Counted from the stretch's first letter, positions 1 to 6,889 are shown. The stretch: 16,314 bases of DNA from JBBDIO01 sp040880365 (GCA_040880365.1 JBBDIO010000208.1:1-16314), one strand, 5' to 3'. The notes: a model not told the origin generated them from the sequence alone. Made by a program: numbers and translations.

Positions 1-35
1 TGCCGCCCGAAACCGACGCCGCCGCCACAGAATGA
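1..35 (+). CDS. C-terminal end of an upstream gene (partial)
   Basis: In frame 3 the first bases read PPETDAAATE followed by TGA at 33-35. The GCC-rich codons and Pro/Ala/Glu composition match the tails of other proteins in this window, so this is probably the last ten codons of a gene whose body lies upstream. Frame 2 is also open from base 2 to a stop at 149-151, so the assignment is weak. Function cannot be told from ten residues. Confidence 0.35.
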   Translation, partial: PPETDAAATE

Positions 36-65
36 TTTGTGGGACGGGGGCGAGCAACTCAATCC

Positions 66-83
66 CGTACGCCACAGCGTACG
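66..83. promoter_or_regulatory. 18-bp perfect palindrome upstream of the XRE gene
   Basis: CGTACGC (66-72), a 4-nt spacer CACA, then GCGTACG (77-83) form a perfect inverted repeat. No T-run follows, so a rho-independent terminator is unlikely. Its size and symmetry suit a dimeric HTH repressor, and the next gene encodes an XRE-type HTH protein, so autoregulation is a reasonable inference. An RNA hairpin ending the upstream transcript is the alternative. Confidence 0.5.
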
Positions 84-117
84 ACCGCTTGGACACACCC
101 GTCACGTCGTTCAACGT

Positions 118-147
118 AGAAATTGCTCAGCCCAGAAATTGCTCAGC
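118..147. repeat. Two direct copies of AGAAATTGCTCAGC, 16-bp period
   Basis: The 14-mer AGAAATTGCTCAGC occurs exactly at 118-131 and again at 134-147, separated by CC. It lies 15-44 bp before the ATG of the XRE regulator, in the leader or core promoter. It could be a tandem operator or the product of a small slippage duplication; the sequence alone does not separate these. Confidence 0.6.
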
Positions 148-161
148 ATAGGAACTACTAC

Positions 162-503
162 ATGGCCCAAGATTTCCTGGTGCGTCGCATCCGCGAATCG
201 GTATTGCGGCTCACGCAAAACCCCGAACGCAGTCACGAAGCATTTGAATCCGTCGATACGCCCGTGCGTGACAGCATTCGGCGTCTGGCGCGCAGTCGCA
301 TTAGCCAGATCCTCCAGCAACTTCGGGCTGCCAATGGCCTTTCCTATGCCCAGGTACAGGCCAATACCGGCTTGTCGCAACAGCTCATCTACGATGTGGA
401 ATATGGCGATCGCCGTTTGACCCTGGAAGAACTGCAATTGCTTGCCGACTGTTATCACGTCGCGGTAAGCGACCTCCTGGGAATCGACATAGATACACAA
501 TGA
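162..503 (+). CDS. XRE/Cro-C1-type helix-turn-helix transcriptional regulator
   Basis: Predicted cytoplasmic DNA-binding protein of 113 residues. Residues ~49-107 form a typical HTH_3/XRE domain: RISQILQQLRAANGLSY starts helix 1, AQVQANTGLSQQLIYDVE spans the turn and recognition helix, and LEELQLLADCYHVAVSDLL is the usual closing pair of helices. Residues 1-45 are an arginine-rich helical region with no recognised domain; there is no ligand or peptidase domain. ATG 162 is chosen because AGGA lies 8 nt upstream (150-153); an in-frame TTG at 123 would put the direct repeats inside the coding region. The stop overlaps the next start (ATGA, 500-503), which implies translational coupling to the hydrolase gene. 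It probably controls this operon through the palindrome and repeats just upstream (inference); targets are unknown. Confidence 0.85.
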   Translation: MAQDFLVRRIRESVLRLTQNPERSHEAFESVDTPVRDSIRRLARSRISQILQQLRAANGLSYAQVQANTGLSQQLIYDVEYGDRRLTLEELQLLADCYHVAVSDLLGIDIDTQ

Positions 504-1390
504 AAACCGCACTAAAAGTTCTGGCCTACCTGGTTGGGGCCATTCTGATCCTCGGCGCACTCCTGGCGGGGTCTGTGCTAATCGATGCGCTAGTCGGCCG
601 TAGCCGCATCGACGCGCTAACCAATACGACCATCCCCGGCATGATCCTACCCAGTGCATCAGATACAGGGTCATCTGCCTCGGGGACAACTGCCGCGGAA
701 GCAACTGAACAACCCACCGCAGAGCAAGCGCCCCCAGTAGCCGCCCATGTGGCGCGGCCCATGCATGAAACCAGCACCCTGCGGCCCGCCGTCATCATGA
801 TCCACGAATTCTGGGGGCTGCAATCTTCAATCGTGGGCAAGGCCGACGCACTGGCCGAAGAAGGCTATATCGTGGTTGCGCCCGACACCTACCGCGGCGC
901 GGTCACCGGTTGGCTGCCGCGGGCCATCTACTTGTCTGCCACCACGCCCACGGAACGCGTAAATGCCGACCTGGATAGCGTCTTCGCCTGGCTCGCGGCC
1001 CAACCCGGTGTCGATGCCACGCGCATCATGGTCATGGGGTTCTGCTATGGCGGGGGTAAGGCGCTCCGCTATAGCCTGCACAACGACCACCTGGCCGCGA
1101 CCGGGGTGTTCTATGGCAGCCTCATCGCCGATCCGGCCCAACTGGCCGCCCTTCCCGGTCCCGTATTGGGCATTTTTGGCGCAGAAGATCAGTCCCCCAC
1201 CCCGGCGCAGGTAGCCGAATTTGAAATGGGGCTGGAGGCGGCGCAGATACCCCACCAAATCACCGTCTATCCCGAAGTCGGCCATGCCTTTCTCACCACG
1301 ATAGAAGCCATCCGCCAAGGCGGCACCCAAGGCGCAGCGTGGCAGGAATTTCTGGATTTTCTGGATTCCACCCTGCGCACCAGCAGCTAG
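500..1390 (+). CDS. Membrane-anchored dienelactone-hydrolase-family alpha/beta hydrolase
   Basis: A 296-residue protein. Residues ~5-30 are one hydrophobic segment, acting as an uncleaved anchor or signal peptide. Residues ~50-90 are a Ser/Thr/Ala/Pro/Glu-rich linker, and residues ~94-293 form a DLH-type alpha/beta-hydrolase domain. The catalytic set is visible: nucleophile Cys182 in GFCYGGG, Asp230 in GAEDQS, His262 in VGHAF, and the family's active-site Glu103 in IHEFWG. DLH enzymes use Cys-Asp-His to open lactones or hydrolyse esters; the substrate here is not evident. Classical DLH proteins are ~230-residue soluble proteins, so the anchor and linker are additions that would place the domain outside the membrane. 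The start overlaps the XRE stop by 4 nt, and the phosphatase gene follows 13 nt downstream. Confidence 0.9.
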   Translation: MKTALKVLAYLVGAILILGALLAGSVLIDALVGRSRIDALTNTTIPGMILPSASDTGSSASGTTAAEATEQPTAEQAPPVAAHVARPMHETSTLRPAVIMIHEFWGLQSSIVGKADALAEEGYIVVAPDTYRGAVTGWLPRAIYLSATTPTERVNADLDSVFAWLAAQPGVDATRIMVMGFCYGGGKALRYSLHNDHLAATGVFYGSLIADPAQLAALPGPVLGIFGAEDQSPTPAQVAEFEMGLEAAQIPHQITVYPEVGHAFLTTIEAIRQGGTQGAAWQEFLDFLDSTLRTSS

Positions 1391-1403
1391 CACGCAAACC
1401 GGC

Positions 1404-2126
1404 ATGACACCAAAACTCGAAGTACACATCGCCGTATCCAAAGTGGGAAAATATGCCAGCCGCGAAAGTGGCGACACCGTGGAAATCGTCGAACGTCCCC
1501 ACGGCGGTTTCAGTGCCGTGATGGCCGATGGTCAGCGCAGCGGACGCAGCGCCAAAGCCATCAGCAATATTGTGGTGCGCAAAGCCATCAGTCTGCTGGC
1601 CGAAGGTGTGCGCGACGGCGCGGTGGCGCGCGCCACCCACGACTATCTGGTCACCCACCGCAGCGGCAAAGTGAGCGCCGAACTCCACATCATCAGCGTG
1701 GATCTGGTCACGCGCACGATGGTGGTCAGCCGCAACGCGCGCTGCCCCGCATTTCTGCGCGTGGGCGAAACCTGCACCTGGCTCGACGCCGAAGCCAATG
1801 CCGTGGGCATCCACCGCTTCACCAAACCCGCCATCACCGAACTGGAACTGCTGGCCGAAACCACCCTCATCGCGTTTAGCGATGGCATCTGGAGCGCAGG
1901 TCGCATCAGCGGTCCAGGCATGAACCTGCCCAACCTGGTCACGGCGCTCGATCCGGATCACCGGCTCGCGGCCCAGCAACTCGCCGACGGCGTCCTCGCC
2001 GAGGCCTTGCGTCTGGATCAATCCCGCCCCCACGATGACGCCACCGTTGTGGTCTTCAAAATTATCGCGCCCACCACACCCGACGAAATCCGTCGTTTGA
2101 GTATGCAAATCCCGCTGGAAGGTTAG
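1404..2126 (+). CDS. Stand-alone SpoIIE/PPM-type serine phosphatase domain protein
   Basis: A 240-residue protein that is almost entirely one PPM (PP2C/SpoIIE) phosphatase fold. The metal-binding acidic motifs appear in order: AVMADGQRSGRSA (Asp42-Gly43), IAFSDGIWSAG (Asp160-Gly161) and HDDATVVVFK (Asp211-Asp212). Between them, ELHIISVDLVTRTMVVSRNA and the PAFLRVG-like stretch match the SpoIIE core strands. Such enzymes remove phosphate from Ser/Thr, typically on anti-sigma-factor antagonists. No sensor domain, transmembrane segment, STAS partner or anti-sigma kinase is present here, so the substrate is unknown. Start ATG 1404 lies 13 nt after the hydrolase stop, with no strong Shine-Dalgarno, so coupled translation is likely. 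Cytoplasmic by prediction. Confidence 0.85.
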   Translation: MTPKLEVHIAVSKVGKYASRESGDTVEIVERPHGGFSAVMADGQRSGRSAKAISNIVVRKAISLLAEGVRDGAVARATHDYLVTHRSGKVSAELHIISVDLVTRTMVVSRNARCPAFLRVGETCTWLDAEANAVGIHRFTKPAITELELLAETTLIAFSDGIWSAGRISGPGMNLPNLVTALDPDHRLAAQQLADGVLAEALRLDQSRPHDDATVVVFKIIAPTTPDEIRRLSMQIPLEG

Positions 2127-2137
2127 GCAAACACGCG

Positions 2138-2701
2138 ATGGCGCGGCGCAAGAAACAATCTACCCGGCCCCCAAAACAGGCAGCGGCACACCTGACCGAA
2201 GCCGACGCACAATCTGCCATCGAGCTGGGGACGATCGCGCTCCACAACGATGACCGCAATCTGCCCATCATCAAAGTGGTAGGGATGAGCGGCGCAGGCA
2301 AATCCACACTGGTGCGCAGACTGCGCGCCGCGGGCTACAATGCCCGCGCCGTCAGCCAGGAACACAGCGCGATCCAGGAATTGTGGCGACAGTTTGATCA
2401 CCCCCTCATCCTGATCTATTTGACTTTAAGTTTGGAAGTTCAGAGGTCGCGGCGGGCCGATGTGACCTGGACCCCGGACTATTTTCGCACAGAGGAAGCG
2501 CGGCTCGGCTCCGCACGTGCCCATGCCGATGTACGCATCGACACGTCAAATCTAACGCCCGACAACGTCTATGACGTCGCCGTCTCCTATCTGCGCGCCG
2601 CAAATGTGCGTCACGCCACCGTGCCGCTTCAGCCGCTACCTTCGACCGGCTCGGCCTCCAGGCGCGGGCCACTGCCGACCGCTACCGATTCCCAGACCTG
2701 A
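2138..2701 (+). CDS. P-loop nucleotide kinase-like protein of unknown substrate
   Basis: A 187-residue cytoplasmic protein. Residues 1-20 are a basic leader. Residues 44-58 carry a clear Walker A, GMSGAGKST at 49-57, preceded by a beta strand (PIIKVV). A second strand, HPLILIYLTLSLE (88-100), and an Arg-rich lid-like stretch (QRSRRADVTW, 102-111) follow, then ADVRIDTSNLTPDNVYDVAVSYL (~130-152). This order resembles small-molecule kinases of the adenylylsulfate or dephospho-CoA kinase type, but no substrate motif stands out. Residues ~158-187 are low complexity and overlap the convergent DedA-family gene by 73 bp (2629-2701), so the true end is less certain; a frameshift extending or shortening it cannot be excluded. 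The start follows the phosphatase stop by 11 nt, with GGAAGG upstream, in the same operon. Confidence 0.75.
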   Translation: MARRKKQSTRPPKQAAAHLTEADAQSAIELGTIALHNDDRNLPIIKVVGMSGAGKSTLVRRLRAAGYNARAVSQEHSAIQELWRQFDHPLILIYLTLSLEVQRSRRADVTWTPDYFRTEEARLGSARAHADVRIDTSNLTPDNVYDVAVSYLRAANVRHATVPLQPLPSTGSASRRGPLPTATDSQT

Positions 2702-3693
2702 ACCGCTTCGGAAAATCGCACAGAAATGGCTTCGCCCATCAATGGCACGGGCGCCAGTGCGTGGATCACCGATGCGTGACGCTCTGCAAAAGGACGGTTA
2801 TCTCTCACACCCGTAGCACCCGTAGCGCCTGTGAGCCGCACAGGACGCGCAAATCGGTCGGCGTGTCTCGATCCATGCTTCTGTATCACACTGCGCCGGG
2901 TATAGCGCCAAACGGGGACAGACTCCAGAGCAGCCGGCTCACTAATCACAGGGGCCAAAGTTCTTGTATCAGCACTCGCCACAGGCCCTCGCGGCACGGA
3001 GTGCAAAGCCTCTCTCCACGGCATATGCAAAGAATCGCCCGCCGCGTAGTACTCCGCCGCCAGCAATTGGGCAGATGCAACCTGCGCCGCCTGCCGTCGC
3101 CCTCGGTACACAAACACCCCCACCGCGGTCAGGATCAGTGCCACCGCGACAATGCCCACCGTGCGCAGGCCCTGTTCAAAATCGACCAGCAACCAGGTTG
3201 CATGATAGCCCACATAGACCAGCACCAGCGACCAGAGGGTCTCCATGACAAAGACCACAGGAAACCACTTGCGAAACGGAACGCGCGCCACGCCCGCCGC
3301 CACCAGTGTGGGCACGATCAGGCCATACGCCACCTTCGAAAACAGAATCAGCTTGAGCGCGTGGACCTGCATCCCGTTTTCCAGCCGATCAATGTGCTTG
3401 CCCTGAATGCCCACACAGCGGCCATAGCACTTCAGTTTTTCGGCCTTACCCAGATAGCCAATCGTGTACCACAGGCAGTCGCCCAGCACATTGCCGACCA
3501 CCGTCGCCAGCACAACCCAGCGCAGATCGGCCACGCCCGCGGCCGCGGCGGCTGCGCCCAGCAGCGTACTCAATGGCCCTTCGGTCGCAACCAGAACCGC
3601 CAGAATTGCATAGCTCCAGATGCCCAGATCGGGCAACCCCCCGCTGCGCACACTCTGCACAATTTCGTTAATTGTGATCCAGATTTCGCTCAT
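2629..3693 (-). CDS. DedA/VTT-family membrane protein with long C-terminal tail
   Basis: A 354-residue polytopic inner-membrane protein. Transmembrane stretches lie near residues 27-50, 56-80, 112-135, 143-166 and 177-197. DedA/SNARE-associated (VTT) hallmarks are ATEGPLSTLLGA (Glu38, Pro40), GDCLWYTIGYLGK (Gly71-Asp72), LKLILFSKVAYGLIVPTLVAAG and the following VPFRKWF. Family members are linked to membrane homeostasis and some act as lipid scramblases; a role here is not shown. Residues ~198-354 are a non-membrane, low-complexity tail absent from typical ~200-220-residue DedA proteins. ATG 3693 is chosen over an upstream GTG (3723) because GGAG sits 4 nt before it on the minus strand. Its 3' end overlaps the convergent P-loop gene. 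Confidence 0.85.
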   Translation of the reverse strand: MSEIWITINEIVQSVRSGGLPDLGIWSYAILAVLVATEGPLSTLLGAAAAAAGVADLRWVVLATVVGNVLGDCLWYTIGYLGKAEKLKCYGRCVGIQGKHIDRLENGMQVHALKLILFSKVAYGLIVPTLVAAGVARVPFRKWFPVVFVMETLWSLVLVYVGYHATWLLVDFEQGLRTVGIVAVALILTAVGVFVYRGRRQAAQVASAQLLAAEYYAAGDSLHMPWREALHSVPRGPVASADTRTLAPVISEPAALESVPVWRYTRRSVIQKHGSRHADRFARPVRLTGATGATGVRDNRPFAERHASVIHALAPVPLMGEAISVRFSEAVQVWESVAVGSGPRLEAEPVEGSG

Positions 3694-3826
3694 CACGCTC
3701 CACAATCCGCCACAGCCGTCCACATGACGACTGCCACACGATACTTACCACCATGAACCAAATTCCACAGGTATTTTTTGATAATCTTTCGGCAGATGCC
3801 AACGTTCCCGGCACAAAGCCTATGGG

Positions 3827-3854
3827 ATTATACGCAGGGCGCAGGCAATCGCAA
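3827..3854 (-). promoter_or_regulatory. Candidate sigma-70 promoter for the DedA-family gene
   Basis: On the minus strand, TTGCGA (3854-3849) and a perfect TATAAT (3832-3827) are separated by 16 nt. Transcription would start near 3820 and give a leader of about 125 nt before ATG 3693. The -10 matches fully and the -35 matches four of six positions. A second plausible -35 at 17-nt spacing (TTTGCG) overlaps it. Confidence 0.5.
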
Positions 3855-4010
3855 ACTGACACCTGTCGCGATTATCAACGAACTGATTGCGACAATTAGC
3901 GGAGATAATGCAATCCCAGCGCAATACTCACTGCGTAGCAATTGTTTTTCGTCACAGCGGCGCACTTAACCATAATGACGAAAATATGCGCCAATGTATA
4001 CGCCCGGTCT

Positions 4011-4061
4011 CTATATATCACGGCATATCATGACGCAATATCACCGCGCAATATCACGACG
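4011..4061. repeat. Four tandem degenerate ~13-bp repeats
   Basis: Consecutive units are CTATATATCACGG (4011-4023), CATATCATGACG (4024-4035), CAATATCACCGCG (4036-4048) and CAATATCACGACG (4049-4061). The shared core is approximately ATATCAC followed by a CG-rich trinucleotide. Looser relatives (CATAATGACG at 3971, AAAATATGCG at 3981) extend the pattern upstream. The array sits about 130 bp upstream of the -35 of the TPP gene, where an activator or DNA-bending protein might bind. It is too short and too degenerate for CRISPR. Confidence 0.55.
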
Positions 4062-4193
4062 CATCCGCCGACGTATGTCCATCGCCACCGCCCCAAACGC
4101 TCACACCACAGGCCAAGTTCCGCCATTCCTCCAGACAGGCAATCAGGTATACAAAAATATATCTATCCCAAATGCACTTTGAAGACATACACT

Positions 4194-4222
4194 TTGGCGG
4201 CCCTCCGCCCTCCGTCTATAAT
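4194..4222 (+). promoter_or_regulatory. Sigma-70 promoter of the TPP enzyme/SDR unit
   Basis: TTGGCG (4194-4199), a 17-nt spacer and a perfect TATAAT (4217-4222) predict a start near 4229 and a ~60-nt pyrimidine-rich leader. CACTTTG is repeated directly at 4175-4181 and 4190-4196, the second copy overlapping the -35, and could be a regulator site. Confidence 0.7.
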
Positions 4223-4289
4223 CCTAAGAACGTGCAATCAATCTATTCTTCTTATTCTTCGCCAACTTCTAAAGGTACAAGGGGAACCA

Positions 4290-5900
4290 ATGCCCACAGT
4301 TGCCCAGGTAATCGTCGATCACCTACATGCCGCCGGTGTTCGCACCGTATTCGGACTGCCCGGCGGGGAAACGGTCGAAATCCTCGAAGCACTCCGCCAG
4401 GCCGAAATTCGCTTTGTCCTGGTTCACAATGAATCTTCCGCGCTCTTCATGGCAGATGCACACGCCCGTCTTACGGGTGTGCCGGGCGTCTGCCTCACCA
4501 CACTGGGGCCGGGCGCGACCAATGCCACTATGGGCCTGGCCCATGCCTATCTGGATCGCGCGCCTGTGCTTTTGATCACGGCGCAAAAGCCCGACCCCCT
4601 GCTGCCCGACTACACACACCAGGTCGTCGATCTGCAACGCATCTTTGCGCCCATTACCAAAGCCAGCTATAAGCTTGGGCCGGGAAATGTCCACCGTATG
4701 ATGGACAAAGCGTTGGAACTGGTACGCGCCGACCGCCCCGGTCCGGTGCATCTGCAAATCAGCAACGAAGACGCCATCCAGCAAACATCGCCCGCGCCGC
4801 ATCATGCGCCAGTGCAGACCGCAACGCCGCCCATCGTGCCTGCCGCAGAAATTCACGAAGCGCGCGGCACGCTTGCCGCAGCCAAACGGCCCATCATCGT
4901 CGCCGGTCTGGGCCTGGAGCCGGATGCGCCCTATGCGGCCCTGCGTGCGCTGGCCGAAAGCCTGAACGCGCCGGTGATTGTGACGCCCAAAGCCAAAGGC
5001 GCGCTCAGCGAAGACCATCCCCTCTTCGCCGGCACAATCGGACTCACGCGCACAGATCCCGCCTATGCCGTGCTCAACGACGCCGACTGTGTGGTCGCGG
5101 TGGGCTTCGACGTGGTCGAGCTGGTACTGCCCTGGCAACACACCGCACCGCTCATCTGGATTGCGCCCTGGGAAAACGAAGATCCTGTGGTGCCCAGTGT
5201 GCTGGAATTTGTTGGCCCCCTAACACCCGTGTTGGAACAGCTGGCCGACGGCGACTACACGTCTGCTCCCGACTGGGGCGCAACGCGCGTCGAGGACTTC
5301 CGCGCAGCAACCGCCCCTGGAGCCTTGCCCCAGCCCGCGGCCAATCGCATCCTCCCCCAAACCGTGCTGGATGGCATGCGGCGCGCGCTGCCTGCCCAGA
5401 CCTTTCTGGCGGTCGATGTGGGTTCCCACAAAGTTCACAGTTCGCTCGATTGGTCGGCCCGCCACCCCAACCGTTTTCATCTCTCCAATGGGCTTTCGGG
5501 GATGAGCTTCGCGCTGCCCGCCGCCATTGGCGCGGCGCTTGCCCTGCCCGATCAACCCGCCGTCTGTCTCACCGGCGACGCCGGTCTCGCCATGGTTCTG
5601 GGCGAGCTGGGTATCCTTGCCCGCGAGCAACTGCCCGTGATCTGTATCGTGCTCAACGATGGGGCTATCGATCTCATTCGCTCCCACCAGGTGCGCGTGG
5701 GCAAACCAGTCTTTGGCACCGAATTCGATTCACCCAACTATGCCCAGATTGCCGCTGCATTCGGTCTGCCCAATCACCGGGTCCAGAGTGATTCCGAACT
5801 TGATACCGCCCTGCAATCCGCGCTGGAACAGGGTGGTCCGTGTCTCATCGAAGTCATGCTGGATCCTAGCAGCTATCCCACCACACCCAAACCGGCCTAG
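4290..5900 (+). CDS. Thiamine-diphosphate enzyme, acetolactate-synthase-like
   Basis: A 536-residue cytoplasmic enzyme with the three-domain POX/AHAS layout. The N-terminal PYR domain (~1-165) has the ThDP-activating Glu48 in VLVHNESSALFMADAHAR and the LTTLGPGATNATMGLAHAYLDRAP signature. The middle domain spans ~185-325. The C-terminal PP domain (~355-530) has the ThDP/Mg motif starting GDAG (429-432) and ending LNDG (455-458). The Asp457 position is Asn in most AHAS proteins; N-D is also the pattern I recall in catabolic AlsS enzymes. The family joins or cleaves 2-keto acids. The substrate is unassigned, and no regulatory small subunit (IlvN) or other branched-chain gene is adjacent, which argues against the biosynthetic enzyme. 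ATG 4290 follows AAGGGGAA by 3 nt; the open frame reaches back to 3942 but the upstream part has no homology-like features. Confidence 0.85.
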   Translation: MPTVAQVIVDHLHAAGVRTVFGLPGGETVEILEALRQAEIRFVLVHNESSALFMADAHARLTGVPGVCLTTLGPGATNATMGLAHAYLDRAPVLLITAQKPDPLLPDYTHQVVDLQRIFAPITKASYKLGPGNVHRMMDKALELVRADRPGPVHLQISNEDAIQQTSPAPHHAPVQTATPPIVPAAEIHEARGTLAAAKRPIIVAGLGLEPDAPYAALRALAESLNAPVIVTPKAKGALSEDHPLFAGTIGLTRTDPAYAVLNDADCVVAVGFDVVELVLPWQHTAPLIWIAPWENEDPVVPSVLEFVGPLTPVLEQLADGDYTSAPDWGATRVEDFRAATAPGALPQPAANRILPQTVLDGMRRALPAQTFLAVDVGSHKVHSSLDWSARHPNRFHLSNGLSGMSFALPAAIGAALALPDQPAVCLTGDAGLAMVLGELGILAREQLPVICIVLNDGAIDLIRSHQVRVGKPVFGTEFDSPNYAQIAAAFGLPNHRVQSDSELDTALQSALEQGGPCLIEVMLDPSSYPTTPKPA

Positions 5901-5991
5901 ACGGCACACGGGAGCCAACCCGGCCCGTAGTAGCCTGGCCCACCCTCCGGCGCGCAACAGCCCGCCCCAACCACCAAGGAATAAGGAAAAC

Positions 5992-6726
5992 ATGAGTCAG
6001 CAACTAAAAGGCAAGGTCGCAGTCATCACCGGCGGCGGCACAGGCATTGGACAAGGTGTCGCCGCGACCCTGGCCGAAGCCGGCGCCCAGGTCGTCATCA
6101 TTGGACGCCGCGCCGATAAGCTGGAAGAAACCATCCGCGCCATCGACGCACAGCCCACACCCGTCTACCGCGCGCTGGATGTGGCCGACCAGGTTGCCGT
6201 CGCCGCCACCTTTGCCGAAATCACCGAAACCTATGGCGCCATTCATATTCTGGTCAACAATGCGGGCGTCAATGTGCTCAAGCGGCGCGTCTCCGAACTC
6301 AGCCCCGAGGACTGGAACTACCTCATGGATGTGAATGCCACCGGCGCATTCAATACCATCCATGCCGTATTGCCCCAGATGCGCGAACGCAAAGATGGCG
6401 TGATCATCAATGTTTCCTCCATCGCAGGTGTGCGCCCCAGCGTATTGGGCGGCGCAGCCTATAGCGCATCCAAACATGCCATGACCGCACTCACCTTCGT
6501 GCTGGCCCTCGAAGAAAAAGACAACGGCATTCGCGCCACCAACCTGTGTCCGGGTGAAGTGAATACGCCCATTCTCGATGCGCGCCCCATCAAGGTCAGC
6601 GAGGAACATAAAGAACAAATCCTCCAACCTTCAGACGTGGCCGCGGCGGTGCTTTTCATCTCCACCCTGCACCCGCGCGCCCATATCCCCGAAATGCTCA
6701 TCAAGCCCACCACACAAGCCTTTTAA
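5992..6726 (+). CDS. SDR-family NAD(P)-dependent oxidoreductase
   Basis: A 244-residue classical short-chain dehydrogenase/reductase, full length for the family and cytoplasmic. It shows the Rossmann TGGGTGIG (13-20), NNAG (89-92), the VNATG asparagine (Asn115) and the catalytic Ser143, Tyr157 and Lys161 (YSASK). Arg39-Arg40 after strand 2 favours NADPH over NADH (inference). PGEVNTPI (187-194) is the usual cofactor-amide segment. It follows the TPP gene by 91 nt with a good AAGGA site 4 nt before ATG 5992 and no promoter or terminator between, so the two are probably cotranscribed. A product of the TPP enzyme, such as an alpha-hydroxyketone or diketone, is a natural candidate substrate, but nothing in the sequence fixes it. 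Confidence 0.88.
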   Translation: MSQQLKGKVAVITGGGTGIGQGVAATLAEAGAQVVIIGRRADKLEETIRAIDAQPTPVYRALDVADQVAVAATFAEITETYGAIHILVNNAGVNVLKRRVSELSPEDWNYLMDVNATGAFNTIHAVLPQMRERKDGVIINVSSIAGVRPSVLGGAAYSASKHAMTALTFVLALEEKDNGIRATNLCPGEVNTPILDARPIKVSEEHKEQILQPSDVAAAVLFISTLHPRAHIPEMLIKPTTQAF

Positions 6727-6728
6727 TT

Positions 6729-6770
6729 GTTCGCTCCCGTCCGGTTACGCCTGACCGGACGGGAGCGAAC
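6729..6770 (+). terminator. 16-bp-stem hairpin after the SDR gene
   Basis: GTTCGCTCCCGTCCGG (6729-6744) and its exact reverse complement (6755-6770) flank a 10-nt loop; the hairpin starts 3 nt after the SDR stop. No T-run follows, so it would be an atypical intrinsic terminator, an mRNA-stabilising structure or a dispersed palindromic element. A separate perfect palindrome, GCAGAATTCTGC (6771-6782), abuts it. Confidence 0.6.
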
Positions 6771-6797
6771 GCAGAATTCTGCTGCCCCCCACTGCGT

Positions 6798-6826
6798 TTG
6801 ACACGGCTCTGCCCCATGCGTATACT
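6798..6826 (+). promoter_or_regulatory. Sigma-70 promoter of the valS T-box leader
   Basis: A perfect TTGACA (6798-6803), a 17-nt spacer and TATACT (6821-6826) predict initiation near 6833, upstream of the whole T-box structure. This is the closest to consensus of any promoter in the window. Confidence 0.85.
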
Positions 6827-6889
6827 TGCCATAATACTTTTGTGGAGGGCACACACGTTTGATCGTGATGCGCCTAAGATCCATAAAAC

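Larger units (their letters stand above)
3724..4289. other. 566-bp divergent intergenic region, more AT-rich than its surroundings
   Basis: This gap separates the leftward DedA-family gene from the rightward TPP gene. It holds candidate promoters for both, a tandem degenerate repeat at 4011-4061, and an inverted repeat TGTCGC (3864-3869) / GCGACA (3889-3894) behind the leftward promoter. Open frames crossing it lack ribosome sites and the codon bias of the neighbouring genes, so I call no gene here. An undetected small RNA is possible; no known RNA family is recognisable. Confidence 0.6.

Noticed and set aside
2808..2828. Short ACCCGTAGC duplication in the DedA-family tail
   Set aside because: Two copies of nine bases in a low-complexity coding tail; nothing beyond local slippage is supported.
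2761..3756. 331-codon plus-strand open frame opposite the DedA-family gene
   Set aside because: The translation is His/Gln/Arg-rich with no domain, while the minus strand shows clear transmembrane helices and DedA/VTT motifs.
3778..3969. 63-codon open frame in the gap before the TPP gene
   Set aside because: TTG start, no ribosome site, and it overlaps the promoter of the leftward gene.
4011..4061. Tandem repeats considered as a CRISPR array
   Set aside because: Units are ~13 bp, adjacent and degenerate, with no unique spacers and no cas gene.
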